From positions 1 to 6,629 of the forward strand of contig CBFCZU010000236.1 of the NCBI GenBank assembly GCA_965602635.1: DNA of 6,629 nucleotides, read 5' to 3'. Made by a program: the position numbers and the translations under genes. Positions 1 to 4,979 of this stretch are shown here, in pieces; position 1 is the first letter of the stretch, and every line of letters begins with the position of its first letter. Under the pieces are notes generated by a model. That model was not told the DNA's origin and made no database searches. It was given only the letters and a program-made list of their open reading frames with translations. The stretch is from CBFCZU01 sp965602635 (GTDB lineage Bacteria; Planctomycetota; Phycisphaerae; SM23-33).

Positions 1-20
1 CGGGGCCCGCCCCCTTTTTA
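1..20 (+). terminator. Possible intrinsic terminator, cut by the window edge
   Basis: A G/C-rich stretch runs directly into CTTTTTA. Bases 2-5 (GGGG) can pair with 11-14 (CCCC) just before the five Ts. More likely the segment GGGGCCCGCCCCC is the 3' arm of a longer stem whose 5' arm lies left of the window. It would end a rightward gene upstream. The T-run after a G/C arm is seen; the full hairpin is inferred. Confidence 0.35.
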
Positions 21-90
21 CACTCCCGTAGGGGAAAGGCCGGGCGCTGACCCCGCCCGCCCTCCACGGGGGGCCCCCCGCCCCCCGGCC

Positions 91-121
91 GGTCTTGGCA
101 GCGCGTTGGCGCGCGCAAACG
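91..121 (+). repeat. Imperfect direct repeat, copy 1
   Basis: These 31 bases match 201-231 at 25 positions by my count, with no gap and an offset of exactly 110 bp. The last 13 bases, GCGCGCGCAAACG, are identical in both copies. In this copy the 14-bp palindrome found in copy 2 has one mismatch (TTG in place of TTT). It lies in the leader of the terminase gene, so a protein-binding site is the simplest reading. No binding family can be named. Confidence 0.6.
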
Positions 122-140
122 GCACCCCTCCCCCCGGGCG

Positions 141-161
141 AATTCCGCGAAAAATGGAATT
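141..161. promoter_or_regulatory. A/T-rich inverted repeat in the terminase leader
   Basis: AATTCC (141-146) and GGAATT (156-161) form a 6-bp inverted repeat with a 9-bp spacer containing five As. It is the only A/T-rich island in the first 300 bases and sits midway between the two direct-repeat copies. An operator or promoter element is possible. No convincing -35/-10 pair was found here. Confidence 0.25.
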
Positions 162-200
162 TTCTGCCACCGGCCCGGCCGGGGGTTATGGCCGGGGGGG

Positions 201-231
201 CGTCATGGCAACGTCTTTGCGCGCGCAAACG
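201..231 (+). repeat. Imperfect direct repeat, copy 2, with a 14-bp palindrome
   Basis: Second copy of the 31-bp repeat at 91-121. Bases 216-229 read TTTGCGCGCGCAAA, a perfect 14-bp palindrome, as expected for a dimeric DNA-binding protein. The copy ends 74 bp before the terminase ATG, a suitable distance for an operator. Spacing and symmetry are read directly; the regulatory role is inferred. Confidence 0.6.
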
Positions 232-304
232 TGTACGCGGCCGGTAAGTACGGAGGGCGCTCGCGTTGCGCGCCCCGCGCCGCCACGAAGTTGGGAGCTT
301 TGCC

Positions 305-1741
305 ATGCACCACCACAGGCCGGAGAACGAGACGCACTTGAAGTGGTTCATTTCTCAGATGGGCCTGACCGTGCCGGATCGCCCGGTTTGCCCCGCCCAC
401 GGCTCGCCCTGGGAGTACCTCGTCGAGGCCATCTATCGCCCCCGCGACCAGCTCGTCTGGGCCAACCGCGGGGGAGGCAAGTCGATGATGGCCAGCCTGC
501 TGACGTGCCTCGAGGCGGTCTTCGAGCCCGGCGGCGACACGATCCTGCTGGGAGGCAGCCTCGACCAGTCCGAGCGCGTCGGCGACTACGTCCGCGGGCT
601 GCTGGAGCCGCTGAACGTCACCGACCACAAGGGCTCGACGCGCCGGCGAATCCAGTTGACCAACCGCAGCTCGATCCTCGTCCTGCCCCAGTCGGAGACG
701 GCCGTGAGGGGCGCCCACGTCAAGCGCATCCGCTGCGACGAGGTGGAGCTGTTCACCCCGGGCGTGTGGCGGGCGGTGCAGTTCTGCACCACCGGCGGCG
801 ACAGGGGACCGGGCACGATGGACGTCCTGTCCACCGCCCACGTCAGCGGCGGGCTGATGGAGCGGCTGATCGACTCCGCCCAGGGCGGCGGGCAGGCGGC
901 GGACCCCTCCCCGGGGCGGCCGACGGGCTTTCGCCTGACCAAGTGGTGCCTGTGGGAGGTCATCGAGCCCTGCCCGCCGGAGCGGCGCTGCCGCGACTGC
1001 CCCCTGGCCGAGGACTGCCGCGGACGGGCCAGGCACGGCAGCGGCTTCTTCCGCATCGACGACGCCATCGCCATCAAGGCCCGCTCCAGCCGCGCCGCCT
1101 GGGAGGCCGAAATGCTCTGCCGCGGGGCGAGGCGCGAGTACCTCGTCCTCGGCGAGTTCAACCCCGACGTGCACGTGGGCAGCGTCAAGTTCTGCCCCGA
1201 CTGGCCGACGTACCGGGCGATCGACTTCGGCTACGCCGAGCCGCTGGTGTGCCTGTGGGTCCAGATCTCGCCGGCCGGGGGCGTCCACGTGATCGACGAG
1301 TACGTCCGCGCCCGCCGCCCGCTGGCGCGCCACGCCGCCGAGATCCTCCGCCGCGACCCGCCCGGGGCGAAGATCGCCGCCACCTACGTTGACCCCGCCG
1401 GGCGGGCACGCGAGTCCACCAGCGGGGCGGCCTGCACCGAGCTGCTCGCCGCCGCGGGGATCACCTGCTCCTGGCGGGGGTCAACCATCGCCGAGGGGCT
1501 CGAGCTGGTTCGGGCGGCCCTGGCCCCGGCCGAGGGAGAGCCCACGCTCAAGATCGACCGCGGCTGCACCAGCCTGATCCGCGCCTTCCAGACGTATCAC
1601 TACCCCGCCCCGGCGCCCAGGTCGAACCGGCTGATCGACTCCCCAGTCAAGGACGGCCCCGACCACTGCATCGACGCCCTACGGTACTTCTTCGTAAACC
1701 GCATGAGGCCGAAAGGGGAGGTCAGAAGGCGAACCTATTGA
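305..1741 (+). CDS. Phage-type terminase large subunit (TerL-like)
   Basis: 478 aa; large terminases are DNA-packaging motors that translocate phage DNA with an N-terminal ATPase and cut it with an RNase H-like C-terminal nuclease. Seen here: Walker A NRGGGKS (54-60), Walker B IRCDE (142-146), a coupling motif STA (176-178), and nuclease acidic residues in AIDFGY (D307), YVDP (D363) and DGPDHCIDAL (D453, D457). Length is normal for the family and nothing looks truncated. A cysteine set C223-X5-C229-X2-C232-X5-C238 lies between the two domains and probably binds metal. The ATG at 305 is chosen because GGGAG (293-297) stands 7 nt upstream; an in-frame TTG at 266 lacks such a site. No small terminase, portal or capsid gene is in the window: downstream comes a toxin-antitoxin operon, and upstream is cut off. 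It may be a prophage or gene-transfer-agent remnant, or a domesticated gene. Confidence 0.88.
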   Translation: MHHHRPENETHLKWFISQMGLTVPDRPVCPAHGSPWEYLVEAIYRPRDQLVWANRGGGKSMMASLLTCLEAVFEPGGDTILLGGSLDQSERVGDYVRGLLEPLNVTDHKGSTRRRIQLTNRSSILVLPQSETAVRGAHVKRIRCDEVELFTPGVWRAVQFCTTGGDRGPGTMDVLSTAHVSGGLMERLIDSAQGGGQAADPSPGRPTGFRLTKWCLWEVIEPCPPERRCRDCPLAEDCRGRARHGSGFFRIDDAIAIKARSSRAAWEAEMLCRGARREYLVLGEFNPDVHVGSVKFCPDWPTYRAIDFGYAEPLVCLWVQISPAGGVHVIDEYVRARRPLARHAAEILRRDPPGAKIAATYVDPAGRARESTSGAACTELLAAAGITCSWRGSTIAEGLELVRAALAPAEGEPTLKIDRGCTSLIRAFQTYHYPAPAPRSNRLIDSPVKDGPDHCIDALRYFFVNRMRPKGEVRRRTY

Positions 1742-1829
1742 TCGGCAATGGCCTCTGCACCCCCCGGCCTGGCGGGGAGCATCGCGCCCGCTTGGGTCGG
1801 CGGGACACACGCCAAACGCCGGAAAATAC

Positions 1830-1858
1830 TTGACTTTCTCTTGTACGATTCGTATAAT
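1830..1858 (+). promoter_or_regulatory. Sigma-70-type promoter of the toxin-antitoxin operon
   Basis: TTGACT (1830-1835) and TATAAT (1853-1858) are separated by 17 bp, with an A-rich stretch just upstream. The match to the housekeeping consensus is 11 of 12 bases. The expected start is near 1865, giving a leader of about 26 nt that holds the antitoxin ribosome site GGAGA (1878-1882). Confidence 0.88.
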
Positions 1859-1868
1859 TCGTACGATT
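1843..1868. promoter_or_regulatory. Palindromic operator over the -10 of the toxin-antitoxin promoter
   Basis: Two small palindromes flank and overlap the -10: TACGA-T-TCGTA (1844-1854) and TCGTACGA (1859-1866). Together they form an inverted pair GTACGA-N10-TCGTAC (1843-1864); GTACGATT also recurs directly at 1843 and 1861, 18 bp apart. Phd/YefM antitoxins are known to repress their own promoters through short palindromes, in YefM with a TGTACA core, and this operator has the related TGTACG. Binding by the encoded antitoxin is inferred. Confidence 0.7.
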
Positions 1869-1890
1869 AGGGATATTGGAGAAGCCCACC

Positions 1891-2133
1891 ATGGAAAACC
1901 TGTCAATAAGCCAGGTCCGCGACAACTTGGCCGGGCTTGGCAACCGCGTTTCGCTTCGTGGCGAACGCGTTATCGTCGAGCGGCGTGGCAAGGACCTCTT
2001 TGCGCTTGTGCCTGTGGAAGATGCGGAACTGCTGGAACGGCTGGAGGACGAGATCGACCTGGAAGCTGTCCGACAGCGCATGAGCGAGCCGAGCGAGTCC
2101 TTCGAGAAGGTGAAGAAGGACCTGGGCCTATAA
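1891..2133 (+). CDS. Type II antitoxin, Phd/YefM-like
   Basis: 80 aa. It should bind its own operator through the N-terminal half and neutralise the downstream toxin through the C-terminal half. Residues 1-45 show the Phd/YefM fold pattern: MENLSISQVRDNL, then a beta-rich segment with VIVERRGKDLFALVPVED. Residues 44-80 are charged and helical, as expected of a toxin-binding tail that is disordered when free. The ATG at 1891 is preferred because GGAGA (1878-1882) lies 8 nt upstream; the in-frame TTG at 1876 would sit on that site and leave almost no leader. The toxin gene starts 3 nt after the stop, and the strong upstream promoter carries palindromes. The family assignment is from pattern recognition without a profile search. 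Confidence 0.85.
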   Translation: MENLSISQVRDNLAGLGNRVSLRGERVIVERRGKDLFALVPVEDAELLERLEDEIDLEAVRQRMSEPSESFEKVKKDLGL

Positions 2134-2136
2134 TCC

Positions 2137-2403
2137 TTGGCCTACCGCGTCGAAATCAAGAAGTCGGCCAAGAAAGAAATCGCTGGCTTGCCCAGGCGGG
2201 AGCAGCGCCGCGTCATGTCCGCCATCGGGGCCCTTGCAGACGTACCGCGGCCCCGGGGGGTCCGGAAGCTTACCGGGACGGACGACATTTACCGGGTGCG
2301 CGTCGGCGACCATCGCGTCGTTTACCAGATAGGCGACAAGAAGCTCATCGTCCACGTCGTCAAGGTCGGCGATCGGAAAGAGGTGTATCGCAGGCGGGCG
2401 TAG
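2137..2403 (+). CDS. Type II toxin, RelE-like mRNA interferase
   Basis: 88 aa, a normal length for RelE/ParE toxins. RelE cuts mRNA in the ribosomal A site. The body is typical: KLTG at 44-47, YRVRVGDHRVVYQIGD at 52-67, and an ending VVKVGDRKEVYRRRA. Compared by eye with E. coli RelE, R60 and R80 fit the catalytic arginines R61 and R81, Y84 fits Y87, and R53/R55 stand in for K52/K54. The intact set suggests an RNase rather than a gyrase-poisoning ParE. The only reasonable start is TTG at 2137, 3 nt after the antitoxin stop. The nearest purine-rich site (AAGGA, about 2116-2120) is too far away, so translation probably depends on coupling to the antitoxin, which would hold toxin yield down. Confidence 0.86.
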   Translation: MAYRVEIKKSAKKEIAGLPRREQRRVMSAIGALADVPRPRGVRKLTGTDDIYRVRVGDHRVVYQIGDKKLIVHVVKVGDRKEVYRRRA

Positions 2404-2429
2404 CGCAGAGCAGGGGGGACGGTAGTCTT

Positions 2430-2458
2430 TTGACAGGTCGGTCGCCCTGCGGTAGATT
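2430..2458 (+). promoter_or_regulatory. Promoter of the EEP-HAD gene pair
   Basis: A perfect -35 TTGACA (2430-2435) and a -10 TAGATT (2453-2458, 4 of 6) are spaced by 17 bp. It starts 27 nt after the toxin stop, so the next two genes form a separate unit. The predicted start is near 2465, leaving a leader of about 38 nt. Confidence 0.68.
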
Positions 2459-2480
2459 CTCGGCACGAAGGGCCAAGCAA

Positions 2481-2494
2481 GGGACTTCCGTCCC
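2481..2494 (+). promoter_or_regulatory. Small hairpin where the EEP ribosome site should be
   Basis: GGGAC (2481-2485), loop TTCC, GTCCC (2490-2494) form a perfect 5-bp stem that ends 8 nt before the ATG at 2503. There is no Shine-Dalgarno sequence between the stem and the ATG. The only GGGA is inside the 5' arm. It may modulate initiation or be chance in GC-rich DNA. Confidence 0.35.
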
Positions 2495-2502
2495 CTTATC
2501 TG

Positions 2503-3255
2503 ATGAAGCGGCTGACGATACTGAGTCACAACGTATTCTGGCTTCAGGGCGCGGACTATCCGACGGACCGCCCGGGCAAGCCAATTCCTGGCATCCTGGA
2601 ATCGCTGGTCGCGATCTACCGCGGGCTGGGTGCGGCGGTCCTTTGCCTCCAGGAGATCCAGGACGCGGATACTTTCGCCCGGCTGTCGGCGGCGATGGGC
2701 ATGGCGGGCAGATACACGCCGGGCGGCGTGCAGCGCCAGTACGGCGGGGCGATGCTGTGGCGGGAGGGAAGATCCCTGGACGACTCAGGATCGCAGGAGC
2801 CGCCGCCACAGCGAATGTGGCAGGGCGCGGAGGTGTCGGCCGAACCGATGGGGACGATTCGTGTATGCAATGTCCACCTGCCTTCCTCGCGGCAGTTGGG
2901 GCCGGGGGCCGCGGAGCACCGGCTCAAGGAACTCTCCGCCGTGGTCGAGCGCGCTGTCCGGCCGGGGATCCTGGCAGGCGATTTCAACGAGCGTCCCGGC
3001 GGGTCGGTCTGCCAATACATGGTGCGGCAGGGGTATCACGACGCCGCGGCGCTGACCGGCCAGGGCCACCGTCCGACGGGACTGGGCGACGGCCGAGGCG
3101 ACTACATCTGGATCGAACGGTCGCTCCGGGGACGCCTGATCGAATACGGCGTGATGGCTAAGGACTCGACGGCGTCGGCCGGGGCGGACAAGGAATACCT
3201 CAGCGACCATCTGCCGCTTTGGATCACGCTGGACGTGGAGAACCTTACCAGGTGA
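2503..3255 (+). CDS. Endonuclease/exonuclease/phosphatase (EEP) family enzyme
   Basis: 250 aa, usual size for a single-domain EEP phosphoesterase, a metal-dependent fold that includes DNase I, ExoIII-type nucleases, sphingomyelinases and inositol phosphatases. Every signature is present in order: SHN (N10), LQE (E51), NVHLP (H125), GDFN (D160, N162), GDYIW (D200) and the terminal SDH (D235, H236). It is probably catalytically active. There is no signal peptide or membrane segment, so a cytoplasmic enzyme is expected; the substrate (nucleic acid, phospholipid or sugar phosphate) cannot be told. Start: the only ATG fitting the conserved beta strand ILSHNVFW; it has no Shine-Dalgarno and a small hairpin just upstream. 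Its last 4 bases overlap the HAD gene, implying co-translation. Confidence 0.86.
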   Translation: MKRLTILSHNVFWLQGADYPTDRPGKPIPGILESLVAIYRGLGAAVLCLQEIQDADTFARLSAAMGMAGRYTPGGVQRQYGGAMLWREGRSLDDSGSQEPPPQRMWQGAEVSAEPMGTIRVCNVHLPSSRQLGPGAAEHRLKELSAVVERAVRPGILAGDFNERPGGSVCQYMVRQGYHDAAALTGQGHRPTGLGDGRGDYIWIERSLRGRLIEYGVMAKDSTASAGADKEYLSDHLPLWITLDVENLTR

Positions 3256-4004
3256 GATTCGACGGCGTATTCTTCGACTCCGGTGGAACGCTGTTCGGTG
3301 CCGCCGGCGGCGACGACCCCACTCCCAGCGAGGTTTGGGACGGCCGGATCGAGCGGCTCGGCGCGACGATAAGCGAATACGGCCTCAGGGCGAATGCCGC
3401 GACGCTTCGAGCGGCAGTGCTGAAGTGTGAGGACCAATGCCAGCGCCGGCTGCGGGCTTCTTACAACTTCTTCCGCCTGATGACGGCGGTGCTGGACGAG
3501 TTGGGACTGAACCTGGGCCCGGAGGTCGCGGCGTGCCTGGCCGATGCGTACGCTGGCCCGCGGTACGCGTCGTGGCTGTTCGCCGGAACCAAGCAGGTCC
3601 TTGGCAGACTCTCGCGAGCGGGGCTGCGCCTGGGGCTGATCGCCAACACCGCCTGGCCGGGCTTCTGTCTGGATCGGGCGCTGACCGGGGTGGGGCTGCT
3701 GGATCTATTGCCGACGCGCCTGTATTCGGGGGATCTGGGCATAGCCAAGCCCGACGTGCGGATATTCCGTCTGGCCGAACGGCTTTCCGGTGTGTCGGGC
3801 ACGAAGATGCTGTACGTGGGCAACGACCTCGAGGCCGACATCAAAGGCGCCGCCCGCGCCGGCTGGTCCACGGCAATGCGAAGACCGACCAGTCCTCCAG
3901 GCCGGGAAACGCCGGCGCCGGGGGACACCGCTCCTTCAGCCAGCGGCGGACTGGCAGACTTTGAGTTCGACCACACCCAACAACTGCTGGAGTTCGTGCT
4001 GTAG
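3252..4004 (+). CDS. HAD-superfamily hydrolase-like protein with altered motif I
   Basis: 250 aa. HAD enzymes remove phosphate through an aspartyl-phosphate intermediate. Motif I is FFDSGGT (nucleophile D9, T13); motif II LIANT (T133); motif III IAKPD (K166); motif IV GNDLEAD (D192, D196). The usual DxD acid/base aspartate two residues after D9 is glycine here (G11), so activity may be slow, specialised or lost; other HAD-like proteins with DxGGT are known. A helical cap (about 25-110) follows motif I, as in subfamily I. A Pro/Ser/Gly-rich stretch (212-234) precedes the C-terminal helix. GTG at 3252 is chosen: it overlaps the EEP stop by 4 nt (GTGA), has GGAGAA at 3237-3242, and starts directly before FDGVFFD. 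A TTG at 3219 would add only unconserved residues. Confidence 0.87.
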   Translation: MRFDGVFFDSGGTLFGAAGGDDPTPSEVWDGRIERLGATISEYGLRANAATLRAAVLKCEDQCQRRLRASYNFFRLMTAVLDELGLNLGPEVAACLADAYAGPRYASWLFAGTKQVLGRLSRAGLRLGLIANTAWPGFCLDRALTGVGLLDLLPTRLYSGDLGIAKPDVRIFRLAERLSGVSGTKMLYVGNDLEADIKGAARAGWSTAMRRPTSPPGRETPAPGDTAPSASGGLADFEFDHTQQLLEFVL

Positions 4005-4118
4005 ATCATGACCTTCAGCGTCGCGGGGCTCCCCCTTGAGCAGACTGTCCCCGGGATTTGAGTTGAAACCGTTCAGCCCGCCACCGTACGTTGTCTGCGG
4101 ATTGCTTGCTGAGCCGAC

Positions 4119-4135
4119 CCGCCGGCGCCCGGCGG
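4119..4135. promoter_or_regulatory. GC-only hairpin before the DUF5661-like gene
   Basis: CCGCCGG, loop CGC, CCGGCGG form a perfect 7-bp stem 41 nt before the ATG at 4176. No T-run follows it, so it is not a classic terminator for the upstream HAD gene. A downstream GACAAT (4148-4153) preceded by TGC could be an extended -10, but no -35 is visible. The rest of 4005-4175 shows nothing I can assign. Confidence 0.35.
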
Positions 4136-4163
4136 CGGCGATCGTGCGACAATCGGCCTGAAA

Positions 4164-4167
4164 GGAG
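4164..4167 (+). promoter_or_regulatory. Ribosome binding site that decides the start at 4176
   Basis: AAAGGAG ends at 4167. Two ATGs follow, at 4171 and 4176, in different frames. The core GGAG is 3 nt from the first and 8 nt from the second, and only the second opens the conserved frame MANPEYVSLEEV. The site therefore selects 4176. Confidence 0.8.
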
Positions 4168-4175
4168 CACATGAC

Positions 4176-4616
4176 ATGGCAAACCCCGAATATGTCTCGC
4201 TCGAGGAGGTCCAGCGCGTCTGTGAGGAGCTGGGCATCAGCAACTGGGCGGCCCAGCCGCCGGAGACCGTCTCGGCCAGGGAGGCGGCCGTCATACTCAA
4301 GGCGATGGCCGTTGAGGGAATGGACATCCCGGTCGAGACGCTCCGCGTCGGGCTGGAGGTGGAGCTTGAGCACGGCACGATGTTCGCGGACGCCAACGTG
4401 ACCAACAACCACCCGATCCTCACCGGCAAGATCGTCCTGGCGCACCTCAAGGAGACGATGGACTACTACGACCGTCTGGAAGTGGCCGAAATCGAGGGCG
4501 ACCTGCTCAAGGCGGCCGTGGCGGGCAAGGCCGAGAAGGTCCAGAAGCTCTACCGCAAGCTGGTGGCCGCACGGCGGCAGCTCGCGCAGGCCGAAGCCGA
4601 TACGCTCGGGTCGTGA
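4176..4616 (+). CDS. DUF5661-like protein of unknown function
   Basis: 146 aa, soluble, acidic and largely helical, with no signal peptide or membrane segment. The centre carries a conserved-looking block: GLEVELEHG (59-67), then ANVTNNHP and TGKIVLAHLKETMDYYDRLE (83-102). The EHG, the N/D-rich turn and the AHLKE..DYY pattern recall DUF5661, a small domain without known function; I name it from memory of the motif, without a search. Residues 100-140 form a long charged helix, possibly a coiled coil. The ribosome site is strong. It stands alone, 171 bp after the HAD stop and followed by repeat DNA, so context gives no clue to its role. The clustered H, E and D residues could bind metal, but this is speculation. 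Confidence 0.75.
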   Translation: MANPEYVSLEEVQRVCEELGISNWAAQPPETVSAREAAVILKAMAVEGMDIPVETLRVGLEVELEHGTMFADANVTNNHPILTGKIVLAHLKETMDYYDRLEVAEIEGDLLKAAVAGKAEKVQKLYRKLVAARRQLAQAEADTLGS

Positions 4617-4682
4617 GACCACCGGCCAGGAGGCCCGACAGCGGGGACTGGCTCTAGCGAAGCGCAGCGCGGATGTGCCTGT
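4617..4682. other. Non-coding spacer before the heptamer arrays
   Basis: This begins the 363-bp stretch without an intact gene (4617-4979). GGACTGGCTC (4645-4654) and GTGCCTGT (4675-4682) bracket a GCGAAGCGCAGCGC segment that could fold weakly. The segment abuts the heptamer array and may belong to the same repetitive element; copies elsewhere in the genome would be needed to show that. Confidence 0.25.
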
Positions 4683-4731
4683 GTTAGCAGTTAGCAGTCA
4701 GCAGTCAGCAGTCAGCGGTCGGCAGTCAGCT
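4683..4731 (+). repeat. Tandem heptamer array, GTCAGCA type (7 units)
   Basis: Seven adjoining 7-bp units: GTTAGCA twice, GTCAGCA twice, GTCAGCG, GTCGGCA and GTCAGCT. Divergence rises toward the right end. Such short tandem heptamers occur in intergenic DNA of several bacterial groups and expand by slippage. They are not separated by spacers, so this is not a CRISPR array. Confidence 0.9.
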
Positions 4732-4764
4732 TTTCAGTCCACGAATTGCACGAAAACGGTTGTC

Positions 4765-4806
4765 GCTTTCAGCTTTCAGCTTTGAGCTTTCAGTTTTCCG
4801 CTTTTC
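4765..4806 (+). repeat. Second tandem heptamer array, GCTTTCA type (4 to 6 units)
   Basis: Units: GCTTTCA twice, GCTTTGA, GCTTTCA, then degenerate GTTTTCC and GCTTTTC. Shifted in phase, this array reads TTTCAGC and the first array AGTCAGC, so they share the core TCAGC and differ in two bases. Only 33 bp separate them. They look like two families of one repeat element. The array's right edge runs into a coding remnant. Confidence 0.82.
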
Positions 4807-4926
4807 GTCCTCGCCCCCTACGGCCCCCTGACCGGAGAACTCCGCCTGGAATTCATCGGCCGGGAGGACTACACACTCGCTGTCCCCTTCACAGCCTACG
4901 TGGCCGAAGGAAAGAACAGTCAGTAG
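4804..4926 (+). pseudogene. C-terminal remnant of a protein gene, 5' part missing
   Basis: Forty codons and a TAG are open here with strongly G/C-ending codons (TTC, GTC, CTC, GCC, CTG, GAC). They encode an alternating beta-strand pattern, GPLTGELRLEF then YTLAVPFTAYVAEGKNSQ. This resembles the last strands of an immunoglobulin-like beta-sandwich, for example the tail of DUF1573-type domains; that likeness is weak. The frame closes upstream at a TGA (4783-4785) inside the heptamer array, and no start codon or ribosome site is present. The simplest reading is a gene whose front was lost when repeat DNA replaced it. It converges on the leftward gene ending at 4980. Confidence 0.55.
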
Positions 4927-4979
4927 GGTCGCCGGGGCGCTGCAATCCACCGCCGACCCATGACTCAATCCCCTCTCTG

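Noticed and set aside
106..1392. Long open frames on both strands overlapping the terminase gene (plus 106-1392, minus 203-1333)
   Set aside because: Their products are Arg/Pro/Ala-rich without motifs, a common by-product of GC-rich coding DNA; the frame at 305-1741 has the terminase motifs, ribosome site and codon bias.
1762..1777. CCCCG-GCCTGG-CGGGG hairpin as a terminator of the terminase gene
   Set aside because: Only 5 bp of stem and no T-run; too weak in DNA this rich in G and C.
305..2403. Terminase plus toxin-antitoxin operon as one new defence system
   Set aside because: The toxin-antitoxin operon has its own strong promoter and self-contained regulation; adjacency alone does not support a shared function.
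1830..3161. A 443-codon open frame across the toxin-antitoxin and EEP genes
   Set aside because: It overlaps three genes with clear family motifs in other frames and its product is low-complexity.
4683..4806. Possible CRISPR array
   Set aside because: Units are 7 bp and directly adjoining, with no spacers and no cas genes.
4926..4959. GGGTCG/CGACCC inverted repeat between the convergent remnant and the leftward gene as a terminator
   Set aside because: Six base pairs with a 22-nt loop and no T-run on either strand.
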